Shown: piece by piece, positions 15,942-24,857 of the stretch
Layout of the letters: each line of letters begins with the position of its first letter
How positions within the stretch are numbered: position 1 is the stretch's first letter
NCBI RefSeq assembly: GCF_004209755.1
Contig: NZ_CP035913.1
Span: 1,984,001-2,048,000 of the forward strand
From: Pseudoduganella lutea
GTDB lineage: Bacteria; Pseudomonadota; Gammaproteobacteria; Burkholderiales; Burkholderiaceae_D
Reading direction: 5' to 3'
DNA: 64,000 bases
Made by a program: the position numbers and the translations under genes
The notes under the pieces: model-generated
Seen by the model: the letters and a program-made list of their open reading frames with translations, nothing else
Databases searched by the model: none
Told to the model about the DNA's origin: nothing

Positions 15942-16844
15942 ATGAAAACCAGCGGAATCAACTTTCGCCACTTGTACTTCTTCCGCGTGGTGGCCGCGGA
16001 GGGCAGCGTCACGCGGGCGGCCGAGCGGCTGGGCCTGGCCATCCAGACCGTCAGCGCGCAGCTGTCGGCGCTCGAACAATCGGTGGGCAAGCAGTTGCTG
16101 ACGCAGCAGGGCCGCCGCCTGGTTCCGACCGAGGCAGGCCGCGTGGCGCTCACGTATGCCGAGCAGATCTTCGAGCTGGGCGACCGCATGCAGGAAGCGC
16201 TGAACGAGGCCGACGCGGGGCGCACGCGGCTGACCGTGGGCATCTCGGACTCGTTGCCGAAGCTGATCGCCTACCGCCTGCTGCGCGCGGCGTTCGACAT
16301 GAAGGTGCCGGTCAAGCTGATCTGCGTGGAGCGCGAATTCGAATCGCTGCTGGCCGACCTGGCGCTGCACAAGCTCGACGTGGTGCTGACGGACCGCTCG
16401 GTGCGCGCCTCGGCCAGCCTGCGCGTGTACAACCACCTGCTGGGCGAGAGCGAGATGATGCTGTTCGGCCGGCCCGACCTGGTGGACAGGCATGGCGGTG
16501 ATTTCCCCCGCAACCTGCACCACGCGCCGATGCTGCTGCCGACGCGGAACAACGCGCTGCGCGGCCGCATCGACGAATGGCTGCTGAAGCACGACGTCCG
16601 CCCCGACGTGGTGGGTGAATTCGAGGACAACGCGATGCTGACCACCTTTGCGCGCGACGGCCTGGGCCTGTTCTTCGCCCCCGCCGGCCTGGCGGCAGAC
16701 ATCGAGGCGCAGTTTGGCGCCGTGCCCGCCGGCGCCGCCACCGAACTGCGCGAACAGTTCTATGCGATCTCGAGCGAACGGCGCATCAAGCACCCGGCAG
16801 TGGAAGCGATCATGGCCGCGAACACGGGGCTGTTCACGGTGTAG
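15942..16844 (+). CDS. NhaR-like LysR-family transcriptional regulator
   Basis: A 300-residue LysR protein. The N-terminal helix-turn-helix (FRHLYFFRVVAAEGSVTRAA, then LGLAIQTVSAQLSALEQSVG) and following sequence (LLTQQGRRLVPTEAGRVALT, YAEQIFELGDRMQEAL) resemble NhaR. An effector-binding domain follows. It is divergent from terD2 and probably controls both ter units through the repeated 70-bp element, and itself. NhaR senses Na+ in E. coli; here the effector is unknown. ATG 15942 lacks a strong ribosome site. Confidence 0.85.
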   Translation: MKTSGINFRHLYFFRVVAAEGSVTRAAERLGLAIQTVSAQLSALEQSVGKQLLTQQGRRLVPTEAGRVALTYAEQIFELGDRMQEALNEADAGRTRLTVGISDSLPKLIAYRLLRAAFDMKVPVKLICVEREFESLLADLALHKLDVVLTDRSVRASASLRVYNHLLGESEMMLFGRPDLVDRHGGDFPRNLHHAPMLLPTRNNALRGRIDEWLLKHDVRPDVVGEFEDNAMLTTFARDGLGLFFAPAGLAADIEAQFGAVPAGAATELREQFYAISSERRIKHPAVEAIMAANTGLFTV

Positions 16845-17058
16845 CCTCGCTGCCGGGCGGCTATACGCTGCTGGCGACCTGCAAGGCAACCGGAGCGATG
16901 CCGGAAGCGTGAGGCACCGTGGGCCATTGCAGGAGTGAAATTTGCGCTGGGGTATGTGCCCGTCGGATAATATGTATGTTTTAACTACCCGCCCCGGAGA
17001 ATTCCGCACCACGCGCGACCATGCTGCGCCGTGACGGAAGCAGTCCTGGGTGTGCCTT

Positions 17059-18393
17059 ATGCACAACCTTTTGCTGGTCCTGTTTGCCCTCCTTCTCGTT
17101 GCACTGAACGGTTTTTTCGTTGCCGCCGAGTTCGGTATCGTGACACTGCGTCGCACCCGCGTGCGCGCCATCGCGAAGACACAGGGCTTGCGGGGCCGCA
17201 TCCTTGAAAAAGTACATGGCGAGCTCGATGCCTACCTTTCGGCCTGCCAGCTGGGCATCACGCTGGCTTCGCTGGGGCTGGGCTGGATCGGCGAACCGGC
17301 GTTCGCCGGCCTGCTCGAGCCGCTGCTGACCGCGGTCGGCGTCACGTCTCCCGAAATCCTGCACGGCATCTCGTTCGTGTTCGCCTTTGTCACGATTTCG
17401 TTCCTGCACATCGTGGTCGGCGAACTGGCGCCGAAATCGCTCGCCATCCGCGTGCCTGAAGCGGTGGCCGTCTGGTGCGCGGTGCCGCTGTATGGCTTCT
17501 ACTGGATGATGTACCCGGCGATCTGGGTGCTGAACAAGAGCGCCAACATGGTGCTCCACCTGGCCGGCCTGCGCGGACCGGGTGGTCACGATTCGCACTA
17601 TTCGACCGAAGAACTGAAGCTGATCCTTCGCACCAGCAAGCCGGGCGAGCAGTTCGACAAGGACGAGCGCAACATCCTGGCCAACACGCTCGATTTCTCG
17701 CAGTTGCGCGTCTCGGACCTGATGCGGCCCATCAACGAGGTGATCGCGCTGCATGCGTCGCGCACGCTCGAAGCGAACCTGGAAACCGTGGTGCGCAACC
17801 GCTTTTCGCGCTATCCCTATTTCGACAGCGATGAATCGGTGCTCGGCATCGTGCACCTGAAAGACCTGTTCTTCGCCCAGCAGAGCGGCAAGCCGATCAA
17901 GTCGTTCACGCCATTCCTGCGCCCCGTGGAGACGATTTCCGCGCGCACGCCGGCGATCGAACTGTTCCGCCGCTTCCGCGAAGGCGCCCCGCACTTCGCG
18001 CTGATCGGCGAAAAAGGCAAGCGCCCGGTGGGCTTCCTGACGCTGGACAACCTGCTGGGCGCGATGGTGGGCGAGATCCACGATGAATTCCGCCTGAACG
18101 AGAACGACTGGCTGAAAGGCGATGACGGCTCGCTGATCGGCAAGGCCAGCCTGCCGATCTTCTCGCTGGAACGCGTGCTGGGCATCGACATCGAGAACGA
18201 GGAGCTGGGCCTGGACGAGGTGGAATCGGTGGGCGGCCTGATCATGCTGAAGCTGGGCGATATCCCGAAGCAGGGCCAGCGCGTGAGCTTCAACGCGTTC
18301 GACATCGTGGTGCGCAAGATGAACGGCCCGCGCATCCTGCTGGTGAAAGTCATCCCGCGCATGCCGCGCACCGCCGAGGATGAACAGGACTGA
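17059..18393 (+). CDS. CNNM/CorC-HlyC family membrane protein (hemolysin family, DUF21-CBS)
   Basis: About 444 residues: N-terminal DUF21 membrane domain with four hydrophobic segments (LLLVLFALLLVALNGFFVAA first), a pair of CBS domains (about residues 205-325; DLMRPINEVIALHASRTLEA, YFDSDESVLGIVHLKDLFF), and a C-terminal transporter-associated domain (LGLDEVESVGGLIMLKLGDI). Family members act in Mg2+/Co2+ handling or efflux. I used ATG 17059; a GTG at 17050 in the same frame is equally possible as the ribosome site is weak. The secreted DUF3108-like gene follows 16 bases after the stop. Confidence 0.9.
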   Translation: MHNLLLVLFALLLVALNGFFVAAEFGIVTLRRTRVRAIAKTQGLRGRILEKVHGELDAYLSACQLGITLASLGLGWIGEPAFAGLLEPLLTAVGVTSPEILHGISFVFAFVTISFLHIVVGELAPKSLAIRVPEAVAVWCAVPLYGFYWMMYPAIWVLNKSANMVLHLAGLRGPGGHDSHYSTEELKLILRTSKPGEQFDKDERNILANTLDFSQLRVSDLMRPINEVIALHASRTLEANLETVVRNRFSRYPYFDSDESVLGIVHLKDLFFAQQSGKPIKSFTPFLRPVETISARTPAIELFRRFREGAPHFALIGEKGKRPVGFLTLDNLLGAMVGEIHDEFRLNENDWLKGDDGSLIGKASLPIFSLERVLGIDIENEELGLDEVESVGGLIMLKLGDIPKQGQRVSFNAFDIVVRKMNGPRILLVKVIPRMPRTAEDEQD

Positions 18394-18409
18394 ACTGAAA
18401 GGAATCCGC

Positions 18410-19159
18410 ATGCCGCATTGCCGAATTACCCTGCTGGGCGCCACGCTGCTGGCCGCCTCCGTGCTGGCCCACGCCGCCCCGCAGTACGTGGAAGTGGGCA
18501 CACAGTTGCCCCGCTTCCACCTGCTCAAGGAAGGCAGCCACCGCTACCTGCGCTACCTGCGCTCGGCCGACGGCAACCTGGCGCTCGACATCTGGCAGCG
18601 CGACATCCATTTCGACGGCAAGCAGATGCAGTTGCGCCAGCGCTGGGATGCGGTGGGCAAGGCGCCTTCCGTCAAGCGGCTCGAATCCACGTTCGAGACG
18701 GGCACCTTCCGCCCGCTGACGCATGTGCGCATCACGGAAAAGAATGGCCGCAAGACCGTGGAAGGCTTTGCCTTCGCGCCGGACAAAATCAGCGGCATGG
18801 CGGACCTGCGGGACAACTCGCAGAAGAACCTGACGGTCGACACGAAGGAGCCGGCCTTCAACTTCGAGGCCGACATGGAATTCATCCAGGCGCTGCCGCT
18901 GGCCGACGGCTACGAGGCGCAGGTCGTGTTCTACCACGCCGGCGGGGCCACGGCGCCGGCCCGCTACACGTTCCGCGTGACCGGCAGCGAAGCCATCGCC
19001 GGCCCCGCGGGCCCCGTCGACTGCTGGATCGTCACCACCGACTACAACCAGCCGGGCAGCGTGTCGAAATTCTGGTACGCCAAGGGCACGCAGCTGATGG
19101 TCAGGCAGGAAAGCGCCCTGCCCGACGGCCGCACGCTGGTCAAGACCCTGCTGGACTGA
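18410..19159 (+). CDS. secreted protein resembling DUF3108
   Basis: A 249-residue protein with a signal peptide (ITLLGATLLAASVLAHAA). Its mature part is beta-rich; the end (DCWIVTTDYNQPGSVSKFWY, then VRQESALPDGRTLVKTLL) resembles the C-terminal half of DUF3108-type periplasmic proteins. ATG 18410 has AAGGA 8 bases upstream and lies 16 bases after the CorC-like gene, so they may be co-transcribed. Function unknown. Confidence 0.7.
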   Translation: MPHCRITLLGATLLAASVLAHAAPQYVEVGTQLPRFHLLKEGSHRYLRYLRSADGNLALDIWQRDIHFDGKQMQLRQRWDAVGKAPSVKRLESTFETGTFRPLTHVRITEKNGRKTVEGFAFAPDKISGMADLRDNSQKNLTVDTKEPAFNFEADMEFIQALPLADGYEAQVVFYHAGGATAPARYTFRVTGSEAIAGPAGPVDCWIVTTDYNQPGSVSKFWYAKGTQLMVRQESALPDGRTLVKTLLD

Positions 19160-19185
19160 ACATGCTGGAGAAATCGGAAGCACCT

Positions 19186-19328
19186 GGTGTCCGACACTAT
19201 TTTCCGGGTGATCTTTCCGGAAAATAGTGTCGGACACCGGTTTTCGCATGATGTTGCTGAGGCCTGAGAGGAAAACCGGTGTCGCACACTTTTTCCGGAT
19301 GAAGCGCCCGGAAAAAATGTTCGACACC
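19186..19328. repeat. two REP-like hairpins of the GGTGTCCGACACC family
   Basis: The first hairpin has perfect 22-bp arms (19186-19207 and 19217-19238; arm begins GGTGTCCGACACTATTTTCC) and a 9-nt loop. The second, about 19276-19328, is imperfect (CCGGTGTCGCACAC and TGTTCGACACC around CCGG..CCGG). It lies downstream of the DUF3108-like gene and just past the end of the convergent AI-2E transporter gene, so it could also stop transcripts from both sides. Confidence 0.85.
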
Positions 19329-19397
19329 AAGCAAACGTTATCGATAACGCCGAATGCTGCTTATCTGAACGGCATCAGTCTCTGGCACCGGTTTCGT

Positions 19398-20480
19398 TCA
19401 CGGCGCCGCTTCGCCCTGCTCGCGCCCCGGCCGGTGGGGCGTGACGGGATTGACGTTGGTCCAGTTGCGCAGCAAGCCGAGAGCGACGGCAAGCAGCGTG
19501 GGGCCGATGAACAGGCCGACGAAGCCGAACGCGATCACGCCGCCCAGCACGCCCAGCAGCACGAGCAGGAACGGCAGGCTGGAACCGCGGCTGATCAGCA
19601 CGGGCTTGACGACATTGTCGACGCCACTGATCAGGAACACGCCCCACACCACCATGAAGATCGCCCAGCCGGTGCTGCCCTGGTAGAACAGCCAGATTGC
19701 CGCGCCGCCCCAGATCAGTGGCGGGCCCACGGGAATCAGCGAAAACAGGAACGTGGCCACGGCCAGCAGCGCCACGGCCGGCACGCCGGCGATCATGAAG
19801 CCGGCGGCGGCGACGAAGGCCTGCGCCAGCGCGGTGCCGAGCAGGCCGTACATCACGCCGCGCACGGTGCGGCTGACGGTGTCGGCCACTTCCAGCGCAT
19901 GCTCGCCCATGATCTTGTCCATGCCGATCGACAGCGCCTTCAGCAGCGTATGGCCATCGCGGTACAGGAAGAAGCTCACGAATGCCGCCAGGCTCACCTG
20001 CGCCACGCCGCTGCCCAGCACGAGGCCACCGCCCAGCAGGAAATGGCGCGCAGGTTCCATGAAGCGCTTGGCCGTGTCGATCAGTTGCTCGCGGCTGCTG
20101 ATCAGGTTCTGCACGTATTGGAAGACGGTGTCGCCGACGACGGGGATGCCGCGCAGCCAGTCCGGCGCCGCCATCGTGCCGGAAGCCAGCGCATCGCGCA
20201 GCGCGCGGTAGACGTTGCCGGCATTGTCCGCCACGTTCCACGTGACGAGGGCCAGCGGCAGGATGATCACGAGGACCAGCGATACCGTCATCACGGTGGC
20301 CGCCAGCGTGCGGTGGCCTTTCAGCCTGTCCAGCAGGCGCACATACAGCTGCCAGCTGGAAATCGTGATCGCGCAGGCGAACAGCACGGCGGGCAGGAAT
20401 GGCCGCAGCACCCACAGGCAGCCGACGACGAGGAATACGATCGCCGCGAGGCGGGTATAGGGTTGAAAGCGCTTTTCCAT
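19398..20480 (-). CDS. AI-2E family transporter (PerM/UPF0118)
   Basis: A 360-residue membrane protein with about eight hydrophobic segments of the AI-2E exporter family. Recognisable parts are SFFLYRDGHTLLKAL, the SLIPVGPPLIWGGAAIWL region and FLISGVDNVVKPVLISRGS. ATG 20480 follows GGAGG. The family includes autoinducer-2 exporters and Na+/H+ antiporters; the substrate here is unknown. It lies downstream of, and in the same direction as, the cta/SCO genes, but a GC-rich inverted repeat separates them. Confidence 0.88.
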   Translation of the reverse strand: MEKRFQPYTRLAAIVFLVVGCLWVLRPFLPAVLFACAITISSWQLYVRLLDRLKGHRTLAATVMTVSLVLVIILPLALVTWNVADNAGNVYRALRDALASGTMAAPDWLRGIPVVGDTVFQYVQNLISSREQLIDTAKRFMEPARHFLLGGGLVLGSGVAQVSLAAFVSFFLYRDGHTLLKALSIGMDKIMGEHALEVADTVSRTVRGVMYGLLGTALAQAFVAAAGFMIAGVPAVALLAVATFLFSLIPVGPPLIWGGAAIWLFYQGSTGWAIFMVVWGVFLISGVDNVVKPVLISRGSSLPFLLVLLGVLGGVIAFGFVGLFIGPTLLAVALGLLRNWTNVNPVTPHRPGREQGEAAP

Positions 20481-20552
20481 GCGGCGGCATCCTCCAGGTT
20501 TGCCTGGCAGATGGGGGCGGCCTGCAAAGGATGCAAGGTTATCGGAAAGGCA

Positions 20553-20574
20553 GCGGCCCGCCGTGGCGGGCCGC
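20553..20574 (-). terminator. GC-rich inverted repeat after SCO gene, possible terminator
   Basis: GCGGCCCGCC and GGCGGGCCGC form a 10-bp perfect palindrome with a minimal loop, 25 bases after the SCO stop. The minus-strand tail (TGCCTTTCC) is a poor U-tract, so termination is plausible but not certain. Confidence 0.5.
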
Positions 20575-20599
20575 AACATGGGGAATTACAGGAGGAAGA

Positions 20600-21175
20600 T
20601 CAGGACAGCAGCTGCTTCAGATCGTGCACCACCGGCTTGGTGCCCTGCGCATGGCGCAGGAACAGGCGCACCTTGCCCTGCTTGTCGAACACGTAGCTGC
20701 CCGCCGTGTGGTCGATCGAGTAGTTGGCCGGGTCCTGGCCCGGCACCTTCTTGTAGAACACCTTGAATTCCTTGGCGGTCTGCGCGATTTCGGCCGGCGT
20801 GCCGTACAGGCCAGTGAAGCGCGGGTCGAAGGCCGGCACGTACTGCTTCAGCAGTTCCGGTGTGTCGCGCTCCGGGTCGAGCGTCACGAACAGCACCTGC
20901 ACGTCGCTTGCCTGCGGGCCCAGCTCCTTCATCACCGCGGCCATTTCCGCCATCGTCGTCGGGCACACGTCCGGGCATTGCGTGAAGCCGAAGAACATCA
21001 CCACCACCTTGCCCTTGTAGGTCTCCAGCGTGACCGGCTTGCCATTGTGGTCCTTCAGCGAAAAGCCCTTGGCATAATCGAGACCGGTGATGTCGGTGTT
21101 GACGAAGCTGGCCTTCTTTTCGGCACAGCCCACGAGGATACTCAGGAAGAACAGCGCGGCAAGCAGTTTTTTCAT
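20600..21175 (-). CDS. SCO1/SenC family copper chaperone
   Basis: A 191-residue lipoprotein-like protein (signal ending LSILVGC) that helps assemble the CuA centre of cytochrome c oxidase. The copper-binding CPDVC (in FGFTQCPDVCPTT) and the distal histidine (SIDHTAGSYVFD) are present within a thioredoxin fold. It starts 1 base after the ctaB stop region at ATG 21175 and ends the heme a / copper assembly group. Confidence 0.93.
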   Translation of the reverse strand: MKKLLAALFFLSILVGCAEKKASFVNTDITGLDYAKGFSLKDHNGKPVTLETYKGKVVVMFFGFTQCPDVCPTTMAEMAAVMKELGPQASDVQVLFVTLDPERDTPELLKQYVPAFDPRFTGLYGTPAEIAQTAKEFKVFYKKVPGQDPANYSIDHTAGSYVFDKQGKVRLFLRHAQGTKPVVHDLKQLLS

Positions 21176-21176
21176 G

Positions 21177-22070
21177 TCAGATCCGGATGTAGTGATCGAG
21201 CAGCAGCGCGCCGAACAGCAACGCCAGGTACAGGATCGAGAAGGCAAAGGCCTTGCGGGCCAGCAGGTCGCTGTAGTTGCGCCAGATGCGCCAGCCATAC
21301 CACAGGAAGACGGCGTCGAGCACGATGGCGCTGACCAGGTAGATCAGGCCGCTCATGCCCACGGCGAACGGCAGCAGCGTGGTGGCCGCCAGCGCGATCG
21401 AATACAGGAACACGTGGAATTGCGTGAACGCCATGCCATGCGTGACGGGCAGCATCGGCAGGCCGGACTTCGCGTAATCGTCGCGGCGATACAGCGCCAG
21501 CGCCCAGAAATGCGGCGGCGTCCACAGGAAGATGATCAGCACCAGCAGCCAGGCCTGCATCGGCACCTCGTTGGCGATGGCAGCCCAGCCCAGCGCCGGC
21601 GGCATCGCGCCCGACAGGCCGCCGATGACGATGTTCTGCGGCGTGGCCGGCTTCAGGATCATCGTGTAGATGACGGCATAGCCGACGAAGGTGACGAAGG
21701 TGAGCCACATCGTCAGCGGGTTCACCAGCGCATACAGGATCCACATGCCGGCGCCGCCGATGATGCTCGAAAAGATCATCGTCTGTGTCGGCGTGATTTC
21801 GCCACGCGCCATGGGCCGGCGCGCAGTGCGCGCCATGCGCGCGTCGATCTCGCGCTCGGCCAGGCAGTTGACGGCGAACGCGGCTCCGGCCAGCAGCCAG
21901 ATGCCGATCGTGCCGGCCACCACCACGCGCCAGTCCGGCAACTCGTCGGTGGCGAGGAACATCCCGATCACGGCGCAGAACACGGCCAGTTGGGTGACGC
22001 GCGGCTTCGTCAGCGCCCAGTATTGGGCGATGCGGCTGGTCTGGCGGTGGGCGGCGGCTTGGGCGGTCAT
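21177..22070 (-). CDS. ctaB: protoheme IX farnesyltransferase (heme O synthase)
   Basis: A 297-residue UbiA-superfamily membrane enzyme that adds a farnesyl group to heme b, giving heme o. The first Asp-rich site is [20 protein letters not shown], and the second region ([20 protein letters not shown]) is typical of CtaB/CyoE. ATG 22070 overlaps the ctaA stop (ATGA), so ctaA and ctaB are coupled. Both are needed for heme a of the aa3 oxidase encoded upstream. Confidence 0.96.
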   Translation of the reverse strand: MTAQAAAHRQTSRIAQYWALTKPRVTQLAVFCAVIGMFLATDELPDWRVVVAGTIGIWLLAGAAFAVNCLAEREIDARMARTARRPMARGEITPTQTMIFSSIIGGAGMWILYALVNPLTMWLTFVTFVGYAVIYTMILKPATPQNIVIGGLSGAMPPALGWAAIANEVPMQAWLLVLIIFLWTPPHFWALALYRRDDYAKSGLPMLPVTHGMAFTQFHVFLYSIALAATTLLPFAVGMSGLIYLVSAIVLDAVFLWYGWRIWRNYSDLLARKAFAFSILYLALLFGALLLDHYIRI

Positions 22071-23173
22071 GGAGTGGGGGTCGAAAAACTGGCCCGATAG
22101 TTTACCATGGTCAGCAACAGCACGAGGGCCGCCGCGCCGGCGTTATGCAGCACGGCGATCGTCAGCGGGAAATTCAGGTAGATCGTGGCCACGCCGGTGA
22201 GCAGCTGCAGCACCATGACGATGGCGATGCCCTTCACCGGTTTGCGCAGCAACGGCACCCGCCACGCCTTCCAGCACGTGTAGCCCAGCACGAGCACGAC
22301 GACGAGCGCGAAGTTGCGGTGCACCCAGTGGATCGCCGTGAGCGCCGAGAATGGCAGGTAATGGCCGGCCTTGGTCTTGCCCAGTTCGCGCCACAGGTGG
22401 AAGCCATGTTCGAAATCCATGTCCGGGACCACCTTGCCGCCGCACAGCGGGAATTCCATGCAGGCCAGCGTGGCGTAATTGGTGCTGACCCAGCCACCGA
22501 GGAACAGCTGCACCAGCACGACAAGGCCCGACAGTGCCGCGAGCCGCCGGATGGTGCGTAGTGTGGGGGCCGGCACGCCAGCCCGGCCGAAAGGTGTCAT
22601 CGCGTTGTCCTGCCGGCCGCCGAACCATGCGAGCAGCGCCAGCAGCCCCATGCCCAGCAGCAGGTGGATGGTGACGATCACCGGCTGCAGCTTCAGCGTG
22701 ACGGTCCACGCGCCGAAGGCGCCCTGGATGCAGACGAAGACGAACAGCAGCGTGGGATAGCCGGGATGGTAGCCGGCCTTGCGCTCGCGGCGCCAGCGGT
22801 ACCACGCCACGGCCATCATGGCCATGATCAGCACGCCGATGGCCATGGCGAAGTAGCGGTGGATCATCTCGACCCAGGCCTTGAACATCGTCACCGGGCC
22901 GCTCGGCATCAGCGCCTCGGCGGCGCGGATCTCCTCGTGCGCGAGGAACGGGTTGGCCAGGCCGTAGCAGCCGGGCCAGTCGGGGCAGCCCAGGCCCGAG
23001 TCGGTCAAGCGGGTGAATGCGCCGAACACGATCAGGTCGAACGTGATGAAGACACTGATCCACACCAGCTTGCGGTACTTGTTGACATCCTTCGAAATGA
23101 AGACGATCGACAGCGGCAGCAGCGCGACGATCAGGGCGGTGATGGCCATCTGGGCCAGCGTGGTGTGAAGCAT
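22067..23173 (-). CDS. ctaA: heme A synthase (COX15/CtaA)
   Basis: A 368-residue membrane protein that oxidises heme o to heme a. Conserved parts: [37 protein letters not shown] (heme-ligand His) and, in the second half, [17 protein letters not shown] and [11 protein letters not shown] started at ATG 23173 behind AAAGGAAA; the frame is open further upstream but the extra sequence is not family-like. Coupled to ctaB. Confidence 0.94.
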   Translation of the reverse strand: MLHTTLAQMAITALIVALLPLSIVFISKDVNKYRKLVWISVFITFDLIVFGAFTRLTDSGLGCPDWPGCYGLANPFLAHEEIRAAEALMPSGPVTMFKAWVEMIHRYFAMAIGVLIMAMMAVAWYRWRRERKAGYHPGYPTLLFVFVCIQGAFGAWTVTLKLQPVIVTIHLLLGMGLLALLAWFGGRQDNAMTPFGRAGVPAPTLRTIRRLAALSGLVVLVQLFLGGWVSTNYATLACMEFPLCGGKVVPDMDFEHGFHLWRELGKTKAGHYLPFSALTAIHWVHRNFALVVVLVLGYTCWKAWRVPLLRKPVKGIAIVMVLQLLTGVATIYLNFPLTIAVLHNAGAAALVLLLTMVNYRASFSTPTP

Positions 23174-23199
23174 CGTGTTTCCTTTGTCCGGCCGCGCCG

Positions 23200-23805
23200 T
23201 TACCCGATCGCCGACGCCTTGAGCAGCTTGCCGATATCCTTCTTCATCTTCGTCGGATCGGGATTCTTCGGGAAGCGCATCATCAGGTTGCCACGCGGGT
23301 CGATGATGTAGATGTGATCCTGCGCGTTGCCGCCCGCTTCCACCGGCAGCCATTTGTAGACGGCGTCGCCGGGTGCGCGCAGCATCCGCGTGCCATCGTT
23401 CACGCGCAGCAGCACCGTTTCCAGCGGCTGCTCGTCGGTAATGAGCCACACGCGCTCGATACGGTCGCGCTCCTTGCCCTGCATCGTGCGCAGCTGGCGC
23501 ATCGTGAACAGCTGGTCCTGGCAAGGCTTGCCGCACTCGGAGCCGCCGACCTTCAGCATGATCCACTTGCCGGCCAGGGATTCGAGCGTGACGGGGTCGC
23601 CGCCCAGCGTGCGCGTGGCCATCGCCGGCATCGGCACGGTGCGCGGGTCGATCAGTGCGCCGTAATTGGTACGGCCGGTCGGCTTGACCACGTAGTACAT
23701 GAAGTAGGAAGCGATGAGCGGCGATGCGCACACGGCCAGCACGGCGAACAGCTTCCAGCGCCCGCCTTTTTTACTGATTGGTTTTTGTTCCACTGCTTTT
23801 TCCAC
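23200..23805 (-). CDS. membrane-anchored SCO-like / cytochrome oxidase accessory protein
   Basis: A protein of about 201 residues with one N-terminal membrane segment (LFAVLAVCASPLIASYFMYY) and a thioredoxin-like periplasmic domain holding CGKPC (in VGGSECGKPCQDQLF) where SCO proteins have CxxxC. It is found in betaproteobacterial cta clusters between SURF1 and ctaA, and probably assists copper or heme insertion (inference). The start is a GTG at 23805, overlapping the SURF1 end by 35 bases; GTG 23793 is also possible. Confidence 0.75.
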   Translation of the reverse strand: MEKAVEQKPISKKGGRWKLFAVLAVCASPLIASYFMYYVVKPTGRTNYGALIDPRTVPMPAMATRTLGGDPVTLESLAGKWIMLKVGGSECGKPCQDQLFTMRQLRTMQGKERDRIERVWLITDEQPLETVLLRVNDGTRMLRAPGDAVYKWLPVEAGGNAQDHIYIIDPRGNLMMRFPKNPDPTKMKKDIGKLLKASAIG

Positions 23806-24511
23806 TTCTTAATCCGCTGATGATAAAGAACATCAAGGCCGTCAGCGCCAGCGCATACCACTGGAACGCGTAGCCACGGTGTTTGTCGACGCCAAGGTCG
23901 GGGGCCGGCCAGTCGCGCAGCAGCACGCCTTCGCTGCCGTCTGCCGAGGTTTGCTCGAGCACGAAAGGGTGCAGTTGCAGGCCGCTGGCGGCGGCGACCT
24001 GGGCTACGGCGGCATTCTGCACGATCGCGCCGGCCACGAGCGGCGGCGCTTCGCCAAGCTCCATCACATGCCCGGCATTCGGCTTGGCCACGCCTTCGAT
24101 CGTGACGGTGCCGGCCGGCGTGGGATACGGTGCGATGCGCAGGCGGTCGGCCGCATCGCGCGGCAGCCAGCCGCGTGCCACCAGCACGTGCATCGCCGTG
24201 CCCTCGATGCGAAATGGCATCAGCACGTAGAAGCCGGCGCGGCCCGCATGCGGGCGGTTGTCCAGGTACACCGGCCAGCCGGTGATGAACGTGCCGGTGG
24301 CCGACACGCGGCGAAACTGGGCTTCGGCGGGCGCGATGGGCGCAGCGCCGGCCACCAGGGGCGCGGCGGCGCTGCCGCCGGCCAGTTCCGCCGCGACCGC
24401 CATCTTTTCGTCGGCGCGGCCATCCTGCCAGCGCCCCAGCGCAATACCCAGTATCACCAGCAGCAGCGTGGCAATGAACGGCACGGCCTTAAAACGGAAT
24501 CCGATACGCAT
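23771..24511 (-). CDS. SURF1 family cytochrome oxidase assembly protein
   Basis: A 246-residue protein with two membrane helices, one at each end (VPFIATLLLVILGIALGRWQ and YALALTALMFFIISGL), the SURF1 plan. The loop contains the family segments ITGWPVYLDNRPHAGRAGFY and HVLVARGWLPRD. SURF1 aids heme a insertion into subunit I. ATG 24511 is divergent from the DUF2909 gene with only 33 bases between, so promoters overlap. Confidence 0.92.
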   Translation of the reverse strand: MRIGFRFKAVPFIATLLLVILGIALGRWQDGRADEKMAVAAELAGGSAAAPLVAGAAPIAPAEAQFRRVSATGTFITGWPVYLDNRPHAGRAGFYVLMPFRIEGTAMHVLVARGWLPRDAADRLRIAPYPTPAGTVTIEGVAKPNAGHVMELGEAPPLVAGAIVQNAAVAQVAAASGLQLHPFVLEQTSADGSEGVLLRDWPAPDLGVDKHRGYAFQWYALALTALMFFIISGLRSGKSSGTKTNQ

Positions 24512-24544
24512 TACAATGAAGCTCTTCCTTTCGGTGCCGCCACC

Positions 24545-24745
24545 ATGAAAATTTTCGTCGCCATCGCCTTCATCCTCATTATCGGCAGCCTCGCCTCGGC
24601 GCTGTTCTACCTGATGCGCGGCAAGGGTGGCAATCCCCGCACCGTGCGCGCCCTGGCGCTGCGCGTGGGCTTCTCGATCGCGCTGTTCATCATCATCCTC
24701 GTGCTGAACCGGATGGGGTATATCCAGCCGACCGGCATTCGCTGA
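24545..24745 (+). CDS. DUF2909-type twin transmembrane protein
   Basis: A 66-residue protein of two hydrophobic helices separated by a short basic loop (LMRGKGGNPRTVRALALRVG). Its position between SURF1 and ctaE, facing the other way, is typical of this small family in betaproteobacteria. Function not known. A bidirectional terminator follows. Confidence 0.8.
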   Translation: MKIFVAIAFILIIGSLASALFYLMRGKGGNPRTVRALALRVGFSIALFIIILVLNRMGYIQPTGIR

Positions 24746-24794
24746 GCCCGGACGGGCAAAACCGCACAAGGTCACACAGGAGAAGGTCAAACAA

Positions 24795-24824
24795 AAAGCC
24801 GCAACGGCTGCCCGCTGCGGCTTT
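24795..24824. terminator. bidirectional terminator between DUF2909 gene and ctaE
   Basis: AAAGCCGCA (24795-24803) pairs with TGCGGCTTT (24816-24824), with A's before and T's after, so it can act on both strands. It serves the plus-strand DUF2909 gene and the end of the minus-strand ctaC-ctaD-ctaG-ctaE operon. Confidence 0.85.
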
Positions 24825-24857
24825 CATCCCACCAGGCGAAGCGATTATAGCCTTGCC

